A DNA stretch of 64,000 nt, taken from the NCBI RefSeq assembly GCF_002251365.1, contig NZ_NPJH01000044.1, forward strand, positions 16,748 through 80,747. The letters run 5' to 3'. Shown piece after piece: positions 14,531 through 23,435 of this stretch. A program made the translations under genes and the position numbers. Within the stretch, counting starts at the first letter, position 1, and every line of letters begins with the position of its first letter. The DNA is from Prevotella sp. P3-122. Its GTDB lineage: Bacteria; Bacteroidota; Bacteroidia; Bacteroidales; Bacteroidaceae. The notes beneath the pieces are model-generated. The model was given only the letters and a program-made list of their open reading frames with translations, ran no database searches and had not been told where the DNA came from.

Positions 14531-15214
14531 TCACTTCACCACCGTGGCCTTGATAATATGCACATCGTCGATGGGGCGGTCGTAATCGTCGGTGCGCACA
14601 TAGTTTATATCTCGCACCACCTTCATTCCCTCGACAACCTCTCCAAAGACGGTATACTGTCCGTCGAGATGTGGGGTACCTCCATACTTACGGTAGTAGT
14701 CACGAATATCCTCCGTCATTTTCACCTTACCCTGCGTAGCCTCATCGATGCGTTCCTGCATGCGGTTTAGCGACAACTCGCTGAACGTAGTGCCATAGAC
14801 AATGTAGAAGTGCGACGATGATGATGCCCTCTCGGGATTATCAGAGTCCGGTTCGCGTGCGGCAGCCAAGGCTCCCCTTTTGTGGAAGAATTTCGGATAT
14901 ATGATTTCCGCAGGAATGGTGTAATCCGGCTGATGCTCTCCCACAGAGTCTCCCGGCTTGGCATGCCTTGTTGTAGAGTCTCCGGCCTGTATCATGAAGT
15001 CGGCAATGACACGATGGAACAGTATTCCATCATAAAATCCCTCGTTGACAAGTTTCAGGAAGTTATCCCTGTGCAGTGGTGTCTCATTGAACAGCACCAC
15101 CCTGATGTTTCCCTTGTCGGTCTCAAAGAGCACCTCGTGCCTGATGGTATCCTGCTGGGCGAGTCCTGCGGCAGACATCATCATGGCAAGGAATGCGAAC
15201 AACAATTTTCTCAT
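14531..15214 (-). CDS. Secreted peptidyl-prolyl cis-trans isomerase, cyclophilin type
   Basis: This is a 227-residue protein when started at the ATG at 15214, which begins a clear signal peptide ('MRKLLFAFLAMMMSAAGLAQ'). The cyclophilin core shows 'GILFHRVIADFMIQAGD' (active-site Arg and Phe), then 'GALAAAREPDSDNPERASS' and 'SHFYIVYG', corresponding to the family's 'GxLSMA' and 'SQFFI' blocks, and 'LDGQYTVFGEVVEGM'. It should catalyse proline isomerisation of exported proteins in the periplasm. An insert of about 45 residues with 'LSLNRMQERIDEATQG' is typical of the Bacteroidales version. It is single-gene and has its own terminator. Confidence 0.92.
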   Translation of the reverse strand: MRKLLFAFLAMMMSAAGLAQQDTIRHEVLFETDKGNIRVVLFNETPLHRDNFLKLVNEGFYDGILFHRVIADFMIQAGDSTTRHAKPGDSVGEHQPDYTIPAEIIYPKFFHKRGALAAAREPDSDNPERASSSSHFYIVYGTTFSELSLNRMQERIDEATQGKVKMTEDIRDYYRKYGGTPHLDGQYTVFGEVVEGMKVVRDINYVRTDDYDRPIDDVHIIKATVVK

Positions 15215-15247
15215 TTGTGTTTGTTTATATATATAATTTAAGTTTCG

Positions 15248-15460
15248 CATGTACTCAACTTAAGGAAGTTAAAAGGAGTTATAGGAAGTTATCGCTCCCT
15301 TTGGTCGCTTAGGAAGTTAAAAGGAGCCAAATGTTTCACCCCTGAAAGGGTATTGGCTTATCATAACTCCCCATCATAACTCCCCATCATAACTCCCCAT
15401 CATAACTCCCCATCATAACTTCTTTCTTGCCTTCCTTTACTTGCGAAAGTTGAGTATATG
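15248..15460. repeat. Repeat-rich intergenic element with 14-bp inverted ends
   Basis: CATGTACTCAACTT (15248-15261) and AAGTTGAGTATATG (15447-15460) are inverted copies with one mismatch. Between them are GGAAGTTA/GGAGTTA repeats and a tandem array of CATAACTCCCCAT (13 bp) at 15362, 15375, 15388 and 15401 plus a partial copy. No coding potential is seen. Confidence 0.7.
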
Positions 15461-15478
15461 TTGACAAGTTAAACGACA

Positions 15479-16621
15479 TCAATAGCTTTCGCCTTTCGTA
15501 ATCTCCTCATGGTCAATCTTCCGTCTGTCAATGGCTCTCCATGCGTAAACGATGTAGGCAAGGACAAACGGTATGAGCAGCGACACTATAGCCATTGTCC
15601 GCAGCGTGAACTCGCTGCTACAACTGTTGGCTATGGTGAGCGAGCTTTGCAGGTCGGCTGTAGAGGGATAGTAGGCAGTATTGTTCCATCCCACACACAG
15701 GAGCAGCGACAAGACAACCAGCACCACACCAATTCCCGAAGGCCATATACCTTGTATATATGTCTTGCTCACTATGGTGCGCACGATACCATAGAGAGTG
15801 AGCACTACGCCCACGAGCAGCATCACGAGCAAGTACCACATGTCGACAAAGTTGTGCCAATACTTGTTTGGCTCCATGAAAATTTCTCCTGTCTCGGGAT
15901 TGTATGCAAAGCCATCCTTGAGAAGCGTGCGGATGAGGAATGCCACAAGAAGCAGGACGAACGGAGCCGCACAACCAACAAGGCGTACAGAACCACGACT
16001 GCGGATATTCTCGTCGTTGACATTGTTCATCACATACAGTATGCCCAGTACCTGCGCAAGGAACATCACAGCAAGGCCAAGCACGAGGTTCCAAGGGTCG
16101 AGCAAGGCATCGAGTCCGCACGAGGCATTTGCCCAATGGCTGATGACGGGCTGTGAGAATACCGTTAGGTTCATCTTGTCGACAATGAAATTGGAGCCAT
16201 TGAAGAACGTTGCTACGGCTCCGCCAAGGAGCAGCGGTGCCACAAGGCCGTTGATGACGAGCATTGCCTGAAAGGTCTTAGGACCGAGAAAGTTGCCCAT
16301 CTTGTTCTGGAACTCATAGCTTACGGCCTGCAGCACGAACGTGAAGAGGATAATCATCCAGAGCCAGTAGGCACCTCCGAAACTGGTACTATAGAACAGA
16401 GGGAATGAGGCGAAGAAAGCTCCGCCGAAAGTAACGAGTGTGGTGAATGTCAGCTCCCACTTGCGGCCAGTGCTGTTTACGAGCAGCCTCCGCTCGGCAT
16501 CGTTCCTTCCAAGACTGAATAGCATGGCGTTGGCACCCTGTACGAACATCAGGAACACCAGCAAGGCTCCGAGCAGAGAGACGAGGAACCACCAGTAGTT
16601 TTGCAAGAATGAATATGTCAT
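15479..16621 (-). CDS. cydB: Cytochrome bd ubiquinol oxidase subunit II
   Basis: This 380-residue integral membrane protein has about eight to nine hydrophobic segments. 'NYWWFLVSLLGALLVFLMFVQG' opens it, and the family-typical region 'EFQNKMGNFLGPKTFQAML' follows. Together with CydA it forms the high-oxygen-affinity quinol oxidase of the inner membrane, which reduces O2 to water. It begins 43 bp after the cydA stop, in the usual order. The length is normal for Bacteroidetes CydB. The Bacteroidales carry this oxidase as protection against traces of oxygen. Confidence 0.95.
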   Translation of the reverse strand: MTYSFLQNYWWFLVSLLGALLVFLMFVQGANAMLFSLGRNDAERRLLVNSTGRKWELTFTTLVTFGGAFFASFPLFYSTSFGGAYWLWMIILFTFVLQAVSYEFQNKMGNFLGPKTFQAMLVINGLVAPLLLGGAVATFFNGSNFIVDKMNLTVFSQPVISHWANASCGLDALLDPWNLVLGLAVMFLAQVLGILYVMNNVNDENIRSRGSVRLVGCAAPFVLLLVAFLIRTLLKDGFAYNPETGEIFMEPNKYWHNFVDMWYLLVMLLVGVVLTLYGIVRTIVSKTYIQGIWPSGIGVVLVVLSLLLCVGWNNTAYYPSTADLQSSLTIANSCSSEFTLRTMAIVSLLIPFVLAYIVYAWRAIDRRKIDHEEITKGESY

Positions 16622-16663
16622 ATCGTTGGATATTTAAAGATTGGTTCAACAATTATTGTCTTA

Positions 16664-18235
16664 TTAGGCGTTTTGCTCCTCGCTCCACATGCCTTTCCTT
16701 ATCTGCTTGAGCATGATAGAAATCTCTACGGCGAGCATGGTAGTGAACAATGCGAGGAAGAGGAAGAAGGTAAGCATCACGCTTCCGGAGCTGATGTCAG
16801 AGACAGCAGCCCATGTGGGCAGCATATCCTGAATGGTCCATGGCTGTCTTCCCATCTCGGCCACTATCCATCCGCTCTCACTGGCGATGTATGCGAGTGG
16901 CACGAGGGCTATGGCCAGCAGATGGAACCACTTGTACTTCGTAATGTCACACCTGCACACAAGATGCAAGGCCAGCAGGAAGAACAGGATGAACAGGCAT
17001 CCCAGTCCCACCATAACACGGAACGACCAGAAGCACAGAGGCACAGAGGGTACCACCTGGCTTGCTGACTTTACATATCCGTAGCCGAAGTAGGGCATGT
17101 TCTCCCTGAGGGTCTTCAGATGTTTCTGAGCCGCCTCCTCAGAATTGGCCTTCTTGGCATTGCGGTATGACATCAGGGCATAGACAGCCATGCGTCCGCG
17201 CTTCATTTTCTCCTCCACCGACAGTTCCTTGGTGCCGTCGGGACGAGTATATCCGTTTATCAAGTCCTGTATTCCCGGTACATATCCGTGGATATCCCTT
17301 GTTGCGAGCATAGACAGTCCATAAGGAATGCCAAGCCGGAATGGCGGTTCCTGCTCGTTCATATAGTCGGGCTGTGAGAATGGCGACACCCATGCCACAG
17401 CAGTAAGCGACTGGTCGGTACCTCCCTTGTACAAAGCCTCCATGGCAGCGAGCTTCATTGGCTGCACCTGTGACACCTTATAGGCTGAGTTGTCACCGGT
17501 GAAGGCAGCGAGCAACGAGGCAACAAGACCTACTGACGCTCCAATCTTGATACTCTCAACAGCCAGCTTGCGCTCGCGTCCCTTGTATAGATACCAGCAG
17601 CTGACGGCCACCGTGAACACCGCTCCCACAATCCATGCCGAGGTAACGGTATGGCAGAACTTGTCGATGGCGAATGGCGATAGAGCCACCTCGGCAAACG
17701 ACACCATCTCATTGCGCATGGTATCGGGATTGAACTCACATCCCACAGGATATTGCATCCATGCGTTGGCAACCAAAATCCACCATGCGGAAATGGTAGC
17801 ACCCAGTCCCGTGAGCCATGTCGATGCAAGATGGAAGCCGGCCGAGACCTTGCTCCACCCGAAGAACATCACGGCCACAAAGGTAGACTCCATGAAGAAG
17901 GCTACGATACCCTCGATGGCGAGCGGTGCGCCGAAGATGTCGCCCACGAACCACGAGTAGTTGCTCCAGTTGGTACCGAACTCGAACTCAAGGATGATAC
18001 CCGTTGCCACACCCATGGCAAAGTTTATTCCGAAGAGTCGCTGCCAGAAACGCGCAGCATCCTTCCAGAACAGCTTGCGCGTACGGTAGTAGCATGTCTC
18101 TACAATGCCCATGATGAGGGCCAGTCCCAAAGTCAGCGGCACGAAAAGCCAGTGATAGATGGCTGTGAGAGCGAACTGCGCCCTCGACCAGTCAATCGTG
18201 CCGGTGCTGATGTCTAACAATAGGTTTGAAGTCAT
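16664..18235 (-). CDS. cydA: Cytochrome bd ubiquinol oxidase subunit I
   Basis: This 523-residue protein has 'RAQFALTAIYHWLFVPLTLG' in the first helix (His28 as a likely haem b595 ligand), the Q-loop entry 'VQPMKLAAMEALYKG', and the classic 'GRQPW' motif in 'EMGRQPWTIQDMLPT'. About nine membrane segments are visible. It binds quinol on the periplasmic Q loop, which here is extended with 'TRPDGTKELSVEEKMKRGR'. The gene follows the DUF4492 gene by about 50 bp and precedes cydB, so the three are likely one transcript. Confidence 0.95.
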   Translation of the reverse strand: MTSNLLLDISTGTIDWSRAQFALTAIYHWLFVPLTLGLALIMGIVETCYYRTRKLFWKDAARFWQRLFGINFAMGVATGIILEFEFGTNWSNYSWFVGDIFGAPLAIEGIVAFFMESTFVAVMFFGWSKVSAGFHLASTWLTGLGATISAWWILVANAWMQYPVGCEFNPDTMRNEMVSFAEVALSPFAIDKFCHTVTSAWIVGAVFTVAVSCWYLYKGRERKLAVESIKIGASVGLVASLLAAFTGDNSAYKVSQVQPMKLAAMEALYKGGTDQSLTAVAWVSPFSQPDYMNEQEPPFRLGIPYGLSMLATRDIHGYVPGIQDLINGYTRPDGTKELSVEEKMKRGRMAVYALMSYRNAKKANSEEAAQKHLKTLRENMPYFGYGYVKSASQVVPSVPLCFWSFRVMVGLGCLFILFFLLALHLVCRCDITKYKWFHLLAIALVPLAYIASESGWIVAEMGRQPWTIQDMLPTWAAVSDISSGSVMLTFFLFLALFTTMLAVEISIMLKQIRKGMWSEEQNA

Positions 18236-18286
18236 GTTGTTATTATTTTAAGATGTTACGTTCAGTCTTTCCACCTCAGCTCCTGT

Positions 18287-18511
18287 TCATTCGGCAGTCC
18301 TCTCCTCAAGCTCCGCCGACACGAAGTCGGCCTCCTGTCCCTTGCTGGCGTTCTGGCCGATAAAGTCTTGAAAGAAGAACAGCTTGAGCACAGCAAAGAT
18401 AATGATCACCTTGACAATTATCACTGCCCAAAGCGTCCTGCCAACAGTCATGTTTCTAAATCCGTCAATATAGAAACGGGCCACACGACATAAAAAGTTT
18501 GACTGCGTCAT
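18287..18511 (-). CDS. DUF4492 small membrane protein, cytochrome bd associated
   Basis: This 74-residue protein has a basic N-terminus ('FLCRVARFYIDGFRNMTVGR'), one membrane segment ('TLWAVIIVKVIIIFAVLKLFF') and a short acidic tail. DUF4492 proteins are regularly found just upstream of cydA in Bacteroidetes and may be a small accessory subunit, by analogy with CydX/CydH. That role is inference. It is the first gene of the cyd cluster. Confidence 0.85.
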   Translation of the reverse strand: MTQSNFLCRVARFYIDGFRNMTVGRTLWAVIIVKVIIIFAVLKLFFFQDFIGQNASKGQEADFVSAELEERTAE

Positions 18512-18645
18512 GCTGCGTATCTTTATACTTATAAGGTGAGTTTCTTAAACAGGGTGTAAATATACAAAATATAATTTAATTTTGTTCGATTTTTCCTCAA
18601 AAATGCAAAATTTTAATATATTAAAGACTTGATAGGAGAAAAATC

Positions 18646-18676
18646 TTTGTCATTTAAGATAAAAAGTATAATTTTG
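18646..18676 (+). promoter_or_regulatory. Bacteroidetes-type promoter for the coiled-coil gene
   Basis: TTTG at 18646-18649 and TAATTTTG at 18669-18676 are separated by 19 bp, a full match to the TTTG-N19-TAnnTTTG consensus, about 40 bp upstream of the ATG at 18715. Confidence 0.75.
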
Positions 18677-18714
18677 CAACGTTATTATTGAACCATTAGA
18701 ACCAAAGAATATTT

Positions 18715-19587
18715 ATGAATAAGAAAGTATTGATACCAATCATCATCGTGGGCCTGCTGCTCGTAGCAGGCATCGCCTACCTTGCCGTAAGCCTCAACAA
18801 GCAGAAAGAGGAAAACAGAGCCATGCAGGAACTGGCCGAGATGGACAAGAAGGAAATGGAGAACGAGTACCAGCAGTTCGCCAGACAATATAGCGAGATG
18901 AAGACCCAGATAAACAACGACTCCATCGTAGCACAGCTAACGGCCGAGCAGGAGAGGACACAACAGCTGCTTGAGGAGCTTCGCCGCACCAAGAGCAACG
19001 ACGCAAGGGAAATCTCGAGGCTGAAGAAAGAGTTGGCCACCGTGAGGGCCGTGCTACGCAGTTACGTGCTGGAGATAGACTCGCTGAACCGCCTTAACCA
19101 GAACCTCAAGGACGAGAACAACCGCATGAGAGGACAATACGAGGAGGCAACGAGGCAGATAGAGGGTCTGAACACCGAGAAGGCATCACTCTCCGAGAAA
19201 GTTGCCATAGCAGCACAGCTCGATGCCATAGGCATCAACCTCACTCTAAAGGACAAGAAGTCGAAGACCACCGAGAAGCTGAAGAAAGCCAAGGCTCTGC
19301 AAGTAAGCTTCTCCATAGCCAAAAACGTTACCGCACCAAGTGGCATGAAGACAGTCTATGTGCGCATCACATCGCCTACGGGAGCTGTTCTCGGTGGCGG
19401 CGGAACATTCAGCTACGAGAACCGTAACCTTGAGTGCTCTATGAAGAAAACTATTGAGTACACGGGCAACGAGACTCCAATGACACTCTACTGGAACATA
19501 ACGCAGTCCATGGTCGAAGGCACATATAAGGTAAGTATCTTCGCTGACGGCAATATGATTGGAAGTAAGAACTTCAGCCTTAAATAG
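18715..19587 (+). CDS. Membrane-anchored coiled-coil protein, Bacteroidales conserved
   Basis: The 290-residue protein has an N-terminal membrane anchor ('VLIPIIIVGLLLVAGIAYLA'), a long coiled coil (about 28-165) and a C-terminal beta-rich domain of about 110 residues ('QVSFSIAKNVTAPSGMKTVYV', 'YWNITQSMVEGTYKVSIFADG'). The anchor plus coiled coil suggests that the C-terminal domain is held away from the membrane in the periplasm. I recognise no enzymatic motif. It is followed 48 bp later by the efflux operon on the same strand, so some read-through is likely, but a functional link is not established. Confidence 0.65.
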   Translation: MNKKVLIPIIIVGLLLVAGIAYLAVSLNKQKEENRAMQELAEMDKKEMENEYQQFARQYSEMKTQINNDSIVAQLTAEQERTQQLLEELRRTKSNDAREISRLKKELATVRAVLRSYVLEIDSLNRLNQNLKDENNRMRGQYEEATRQIEGLNTEKASLSEKVAIAAQLDAIGINLTLKDKKSKTTEKLKKAKALQVSFSIAKNVTAPSGMKTVYVRITSPTGAVLGGGGTFSYENRNLECSMKKTIEYTGNETPMTLYWNITQSMVEGTYKVSIFADGNMIGSKNFSLK

Positions 19588-19635
19588 GCGGAGCCCCTCC
19601 AGGTAACAGTCAACATTTATCTATGATTTTTATAT

Positions 19636-21201
19636 ATGAGAATTGAGCAAAACAGCAACCACGAAACGCATGCCGGAAAATATCCCTTGGCTGCAGGCAG
19701 CCGGTTTCTCATCGTCCTGCTCTGTCTAATGTGCGGCGGCGCAGGAGCGCTGGCGCAAAGGGTTCTTACCCTTGACAGTTGCCGTTCGCTCGCCTTGAGA
19801 AACAACAAGCAGCTGAACATATCGAAACTCAGCAGGCAGATGGCCTCGCAGACGAGAAAGGCAGCCAGGACAAAATACCTTCCCAAGGTTGCGGCTACTG
19901 GCACATACCAGTTTACTTCGCGCGAGATATCCATACTGAACAATGCCGACAAGACCGCCCTCAGCAACATGGGTACCAGCGTCGGCACGCAGTTTGGCAG
20001 TAGCGCTAAGGCCATCATCGGCGAGCTTACGCAAAACGGAGTTATCACCCCCAGCCAGGCACAGGTATTCGGGGATATTCTTGGCAAAGCCGGCACATCC
20101 ATGACTGACGGCCTGAACAAGGTTGGACAGCACATCCGCGATGCCTTCGACACAGATACCCGACATGTCATGGCTGCCGACATACTTATAACACAGCCCA
20201 TCTATACCGGAGGAGCCATCACAGCAGCCAACAACATTGCCAGACTCAGCGAGGAGCTTGCAGCCAACAACATAGACTCGCACAGGCAGCAGACCATCTA
20301 CGACACCGACCAGGCATACTGGACTGTAGTATCGCTAAGACAAAAGCAGAAACTTGCCGAGAGCTATCTTGCATTAGTAAGCAAGCTGCACGCCAACGTG
20401 GAGAAGATGATTGCACAGGGTGTAGCCACTAGGGCCGAAGGCCTGCGAGTGGCAGTAAAGGTCAACGAGGCCGAGATGGCAAAGACAAAGGTTGATGACG
20501 GCCTGACCCTTGCCCGTATGCTGCTCTGCCAGCTCTGCGGACTTGACATCAGCAAGGGCATAAGCCTTGCCGACGAGGATGCCGAAGTACTACCATATCC
20601 ACCTGCCGTGGTCTCTGCCGACATGCAAATAGCCATGGACAACCGTCCCGAACTGCGAATGCTTCAGAATGCCATTGACATCAGCAAGGAAAACACGAAG
20701 TTGATTAGAGCTGCCTATCTCCCCAAGGTGGTGGCAATGGGCGGATATATGATATCCAATCCCTGCCTGTTCAATGGTTTTGAGCGTCGCTTCTCCGGTA
20801 TGTTCCATGCCGGAGTGATGGTGCAGGTTCCTGTATGGTCATGGTTTGAGGGACGCTACAAGATGAATGCCACCAAGGCTGCAAGCAGCATAGCACAGAT
20901 GGAGCTGGAGGACACCGAGGAAAAAATAGAGCTACAGGTAAACCAAAACATATTCAAGACTACGGAGGCCGACAAAAGGCTGGTCATGGCGACCAAGAAC
21001 ACTGAGAGCGCAGAGGAGAACCTTCGATGCGCCAACATCGGCTTCAAGGAAGGTGTAATGAGCACTACCGATGTCATGGCGGCACAGACGGCATGGCTCG
21101 AGGCCCGCTCAAGGAAAATCGACGCAGAGATAGACGTCCGTCTCTCTCGCACAAACTTACAGAAGTCGCTCGGCACACTATGCTGCGAGCTGAACTATTA
21201 G
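19636..21201 (+). CDS. TolC-family outer membrane efflux protein
   Basis: This 521-residue protein has a signal peptide ('FLIVLLCLMCGGAGALAQ') followed by the TolC repeat pattern. 'TLDSCRSLALRNNKQLNISKLSRQ' opens the first half and 'DNRPELRMLQNAIDISKENTKLIRAAYLPKV' (split over two lines of the protein) opens the second. It should form the trimeric outer-membrane channel of a tripartite pump. An insert of about 100 residues after the first strand region, with Ala/Gly/Asn-rich sequence, is typical of Bacteroidetes members. It is the first gene of the four-gene export operon. Confidence 0.93.
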   Translation: MRIEQNSNHETHAGKYPLAAGSRFLIVLLCLMCGGAGALAQRVLTLDSCRSLALRNNKQLNISKLSRQMASQTRKAARTKYLPKVAATGTYQFTSREISILNNADKTALSNMGTSVGTQFGSSAKAIIGELTQNGVITPSQAQVFGDILGKAGTSMTDGLNKVGQHIRDAFDTDTRHVMAADILITQPIYTGGAITAANNIARLSEELAANNIDSHRQQTIYDTDQAYWTVVSLRQKQKLAESYLALVSKLHANVEKMIAQGVATRAEGLRVAVKVNEAEMAKTKVDDGLTLARMLLCQLCGLDISKGISLADEDAEVLPYPPAVVSADMQIAMDNRPELRMLQNAIDISKENTKLIRAAYLPKVVAMGGYMISNPCLFNGFERRFSGMFHAGVMVQVPVWSWFEGRYKMNATKAASSIAQMELEDTEEKIELQVNQNIFKTTEADKRLVMATKNTESAEENLRCANIGFKEGVMSTTDVMAAQTAWLEARSRKIDAEIDVRLSRTNLQKSLGTLCCELNY

Positions 21202-21241
21202 CCCACAACAAAAATCAGGTTATTTAAAACAACAACAAATC

Positions 21242-22228
21242 ATGTCAGAGAAAACACAACATAACAACATACTGCTTGCCGTACTTGTTTTTACGGCGGT
21301 GGTTATTATCGTCGCCCTTATAGGCTTCCTTACGTTGGGCAAGGAGGACAATGTGATACAAGGCGAGATTGAGGTAAGCGAATATCGGGTATCGAGCAAG
21401 CTTCCGGGACGTATTCTTGAGATTAGAGTCGTAGAGGGCGATTATGTCCATGCTGGCGACACACTTGCCATACTTGAGGTTCCTGAGGCAGAGGCTCAGA
21501 AGCGTGCTGCCGAGGCTACGCAGGGAGCTGCGCAGGCTGTCAGCGACATGGCAGAGGCAGGAGCCCGCAAGGAACAGATACAGGCAGCATACCAGCTATG
21601 GCAGCAGGCATCGGCGGCCTGCGACATTGCAGAAAAGAGCTACACCCGCATACAGAACCTCTTCAACGAGGGGGTGATGAGCGCACAGAAACGTGACGAG
21701 GCACTGGCTGCATACAAGGCTACCGAGGCCCAGATGCACGCTGCCAAGAGCCAGTACGACATGGCGAGGAACGGTGCGCGGCGTGAGGAGAAAAAGGCTG
21801 CGGCACAACAGGCACTTGCTGCCAGAAGTGCCGTAGACGTAGTCAGCTCGCTGCTCAGGGAAACCGTGCAGGTAGCCACAGCTGATGGCGAAGTTTCAGA
21901 TATCTATCCCAAAGTGGGCGAGCTGGTAGGAACCGGAGCCCCCATCATGAGCATATCTCTTATGAATGACATGTGGGGAACCTTCAATGTCAGGGAAGAC
22001 CAGTTGGGCGGCCTGAAGGTTGGCGACATTCTAACAGCATACTCTCCTGCATTCAACAAGGAGATACGCATGAAAGTATTCCACATCAAGGACCAGGGAG
22101 CCTTTGCCGTATGGAAGGCCACCAAGGCAACAGGGCAATACGACCTGAAGACCTTCGAGGTTAAGGCAAGGCCACTCGAGCCATTCGAGGGACTGCGCCC
22201 CGGCATGTCGCTTATAATAAGAAAATAG
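21242..22228 (+). CDS. HlyD/EmrA-type periplasmic adaptor (membrane fusion protein)
   Basis: This 328-residue protein has one N-terminal membrane segment ('ILLAVLVFTAVVIIVALIGFL'), a lipoyl half-motif ('YRVSSKLPGRILEIRVVEGDYV'), a coiled-coil hairpin (about 75-205) and the returning lipoyl and barrel parts ('ATADGEVSDIYPKVGELV', 'FEGLRPGMSLIIRK'). It would link the TolC channel to the ABC-2 permeases. It starts 40 bp after the TolC stop. Confidence 0.92.
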   Translation: MSEKTQHNNILLAVLVFTAVVIIVALIGFLTLGKEDNVIQGEIEVSEYRVSSKLPGRILEIRVVEGDYVHAGDTLAILEVPEAEAQKRAAEATQGAAQAVSDMAEAGARKEQIQAAYQLWQQASAACDIAEKSYTRIQNLFNEGVMSAQKRDEALAAYKATEAQMHAAKSQYDMARNGARREEKKAAAQQALAARSAVDVVSSLLRETVQVATADGEVSDIYPKVGELVGTGAPIMSISLMNDMWGTFNVREDQLGGLKVGDILTAYSPAFNKEIRMKVFHIKDQGAFAVWKATKATGQYDLKTFEVKARPLEPFEGLRPGMSLIIRK

Positions 22229-22233
22229 CAGCT

Positions 22234-23397
22234 ATGCTAAGACGCATCCTGCACATATCCCGGCGTGAGGTGGGGTTACTAATTGGTAACCCCATATACA
22301 TGTTCTGCATGGTGCTGCTGCCAGGCTTCGTCGTAGTGTTCTTCACCACCATGATGGGAGCTGGACAACCTAAGTCGATGCCTGTGGGCGTGGTAGATGC
22401 CGACAACACATCAACAACACGCACCCTGACGCGCAAGCTCGACTCCTTCCAGTCTACAGCCGTTACAGCCCATTATAATTCAGTGACTGAAGCCCGAAAG
22501 GCCATGCAGCGCAACGAAATCTACGCTTTTATTTATTTTCCGGCACATACTATCGACGAGCTGTTGTCTTCCCGTCAGCCAAAAATATCCTTCTATTACA
22601 GCAATGCCTGCATAACGTCGGGCTCGCTGCTGTTCAAAGACCTTAAGACTATTGCTACGCTTGGCTCGGCGGCAGTAGGCTCGGCCACTCTGTCTGCCAT
22701 GGGCAAGACCGACAGCGAGATAGCCACTTTCCTGCAGCCCATCATCATAGACTTACATCCCATCGGCAATCCCACCACCGACTATAATGTCTATCTGAGC
22801 ACATCGTTGATTCCAGCCTGCCTGATGCTGTTCATATTCCTCATAACGGCATACTCCATAGGCACAGAGCAGAAGTTCGGACGCTCGCGCGAGTGGCTTG
22901 CCATGGCGGGCGACAACATCGGCATAGCCTTAGCGGGTAAGTTGTTGCCGCAGTTTGCCGTATTCGCAACCGTCATGTGCTCATACCTTATATATATATA
23001 TGGTAGCCTCGGCTTTCCCAACGCCGGCGGACCAGTGGTGACACTGATATTGGGCATTCTCGCCGTATTGGCAGCACAGGGGTTTGGCACATTCGCCTTT
23101 GGTGTAGCTCCATCCCTTCGCATGTCTATGAGCATCTGTAGCCTGTGGGCCGCCCTCAGCTTCTCCGTCATGGGAGCAACCTTCCCCATATCGGCCATGC
23201 CTCCTGCTGTGGAGGCCTTGACCTACCTGTTCCCTATGCGGCACTATTTCGCTATATACCAGTCGTGTGTCTTCGGGGGCAGCAATCCTGCCGACGTTTG
23301 GCCAGACTTCATGTTCCTGTTACTGTTTGCCATTAGCCCCATCGTAATGCTGCACCGCATCGGAAAAGCGACAAGGGAATGGGTATATATGCCATAA
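22234..23397 (+). CDS. ABC-2 family transporter permease (first copy)
   Basis: The 387-residue protein begins with 'MLRRILHISRREVGLLIGNP', then one membrane helix, a large periplasmic domain (about 45-185) and five further helices near the C-terminus. This is the ABC2_membrane_3 layout of YbhS/YbhR-like exporters. It is separated from the adaptor by 5 bp and overlaps no other gene. No ATP-binding subunit is encoded beside it. Confidence 0.9.
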   Translation: MLRRILHISRREVGLLIGNPIYMFCMVLLPGFVVVFFTTMMGAGQPKSMPVGVVDADNTSTTRTLTRKLDSFQSTAVTAHYNSVTEARKAMQRNEIYAFIYFPAHTIDELLSSRQPKISFYYSNACITSGSLLFKDLKTIATLGSAAVGSATLSAMGKTDSEIATFLQPIIIDLHPIGNPTTDYNVYLSTSLIPACLMLFIFLITAYSIGTEQKFGRSREWLAMAGDNIGIALAGKLLPQFAVFATVMCSYLIYIYGSLGFPNAGGPVVTLILGILAVLAAQGFGTFAFGVAPSLRMSMSICSLWAALSFSVMGATFPISAMPPAVEALTYLFPMRHYFAIYQSCVFGGSNPADVWPDFMFLLLFAISPIVMLHRIGKATREWVYMP

Positions 23398-23435
23398 ACC
23401 AATGGGCGAACTACCAATCAAAAAGATTTCATATT

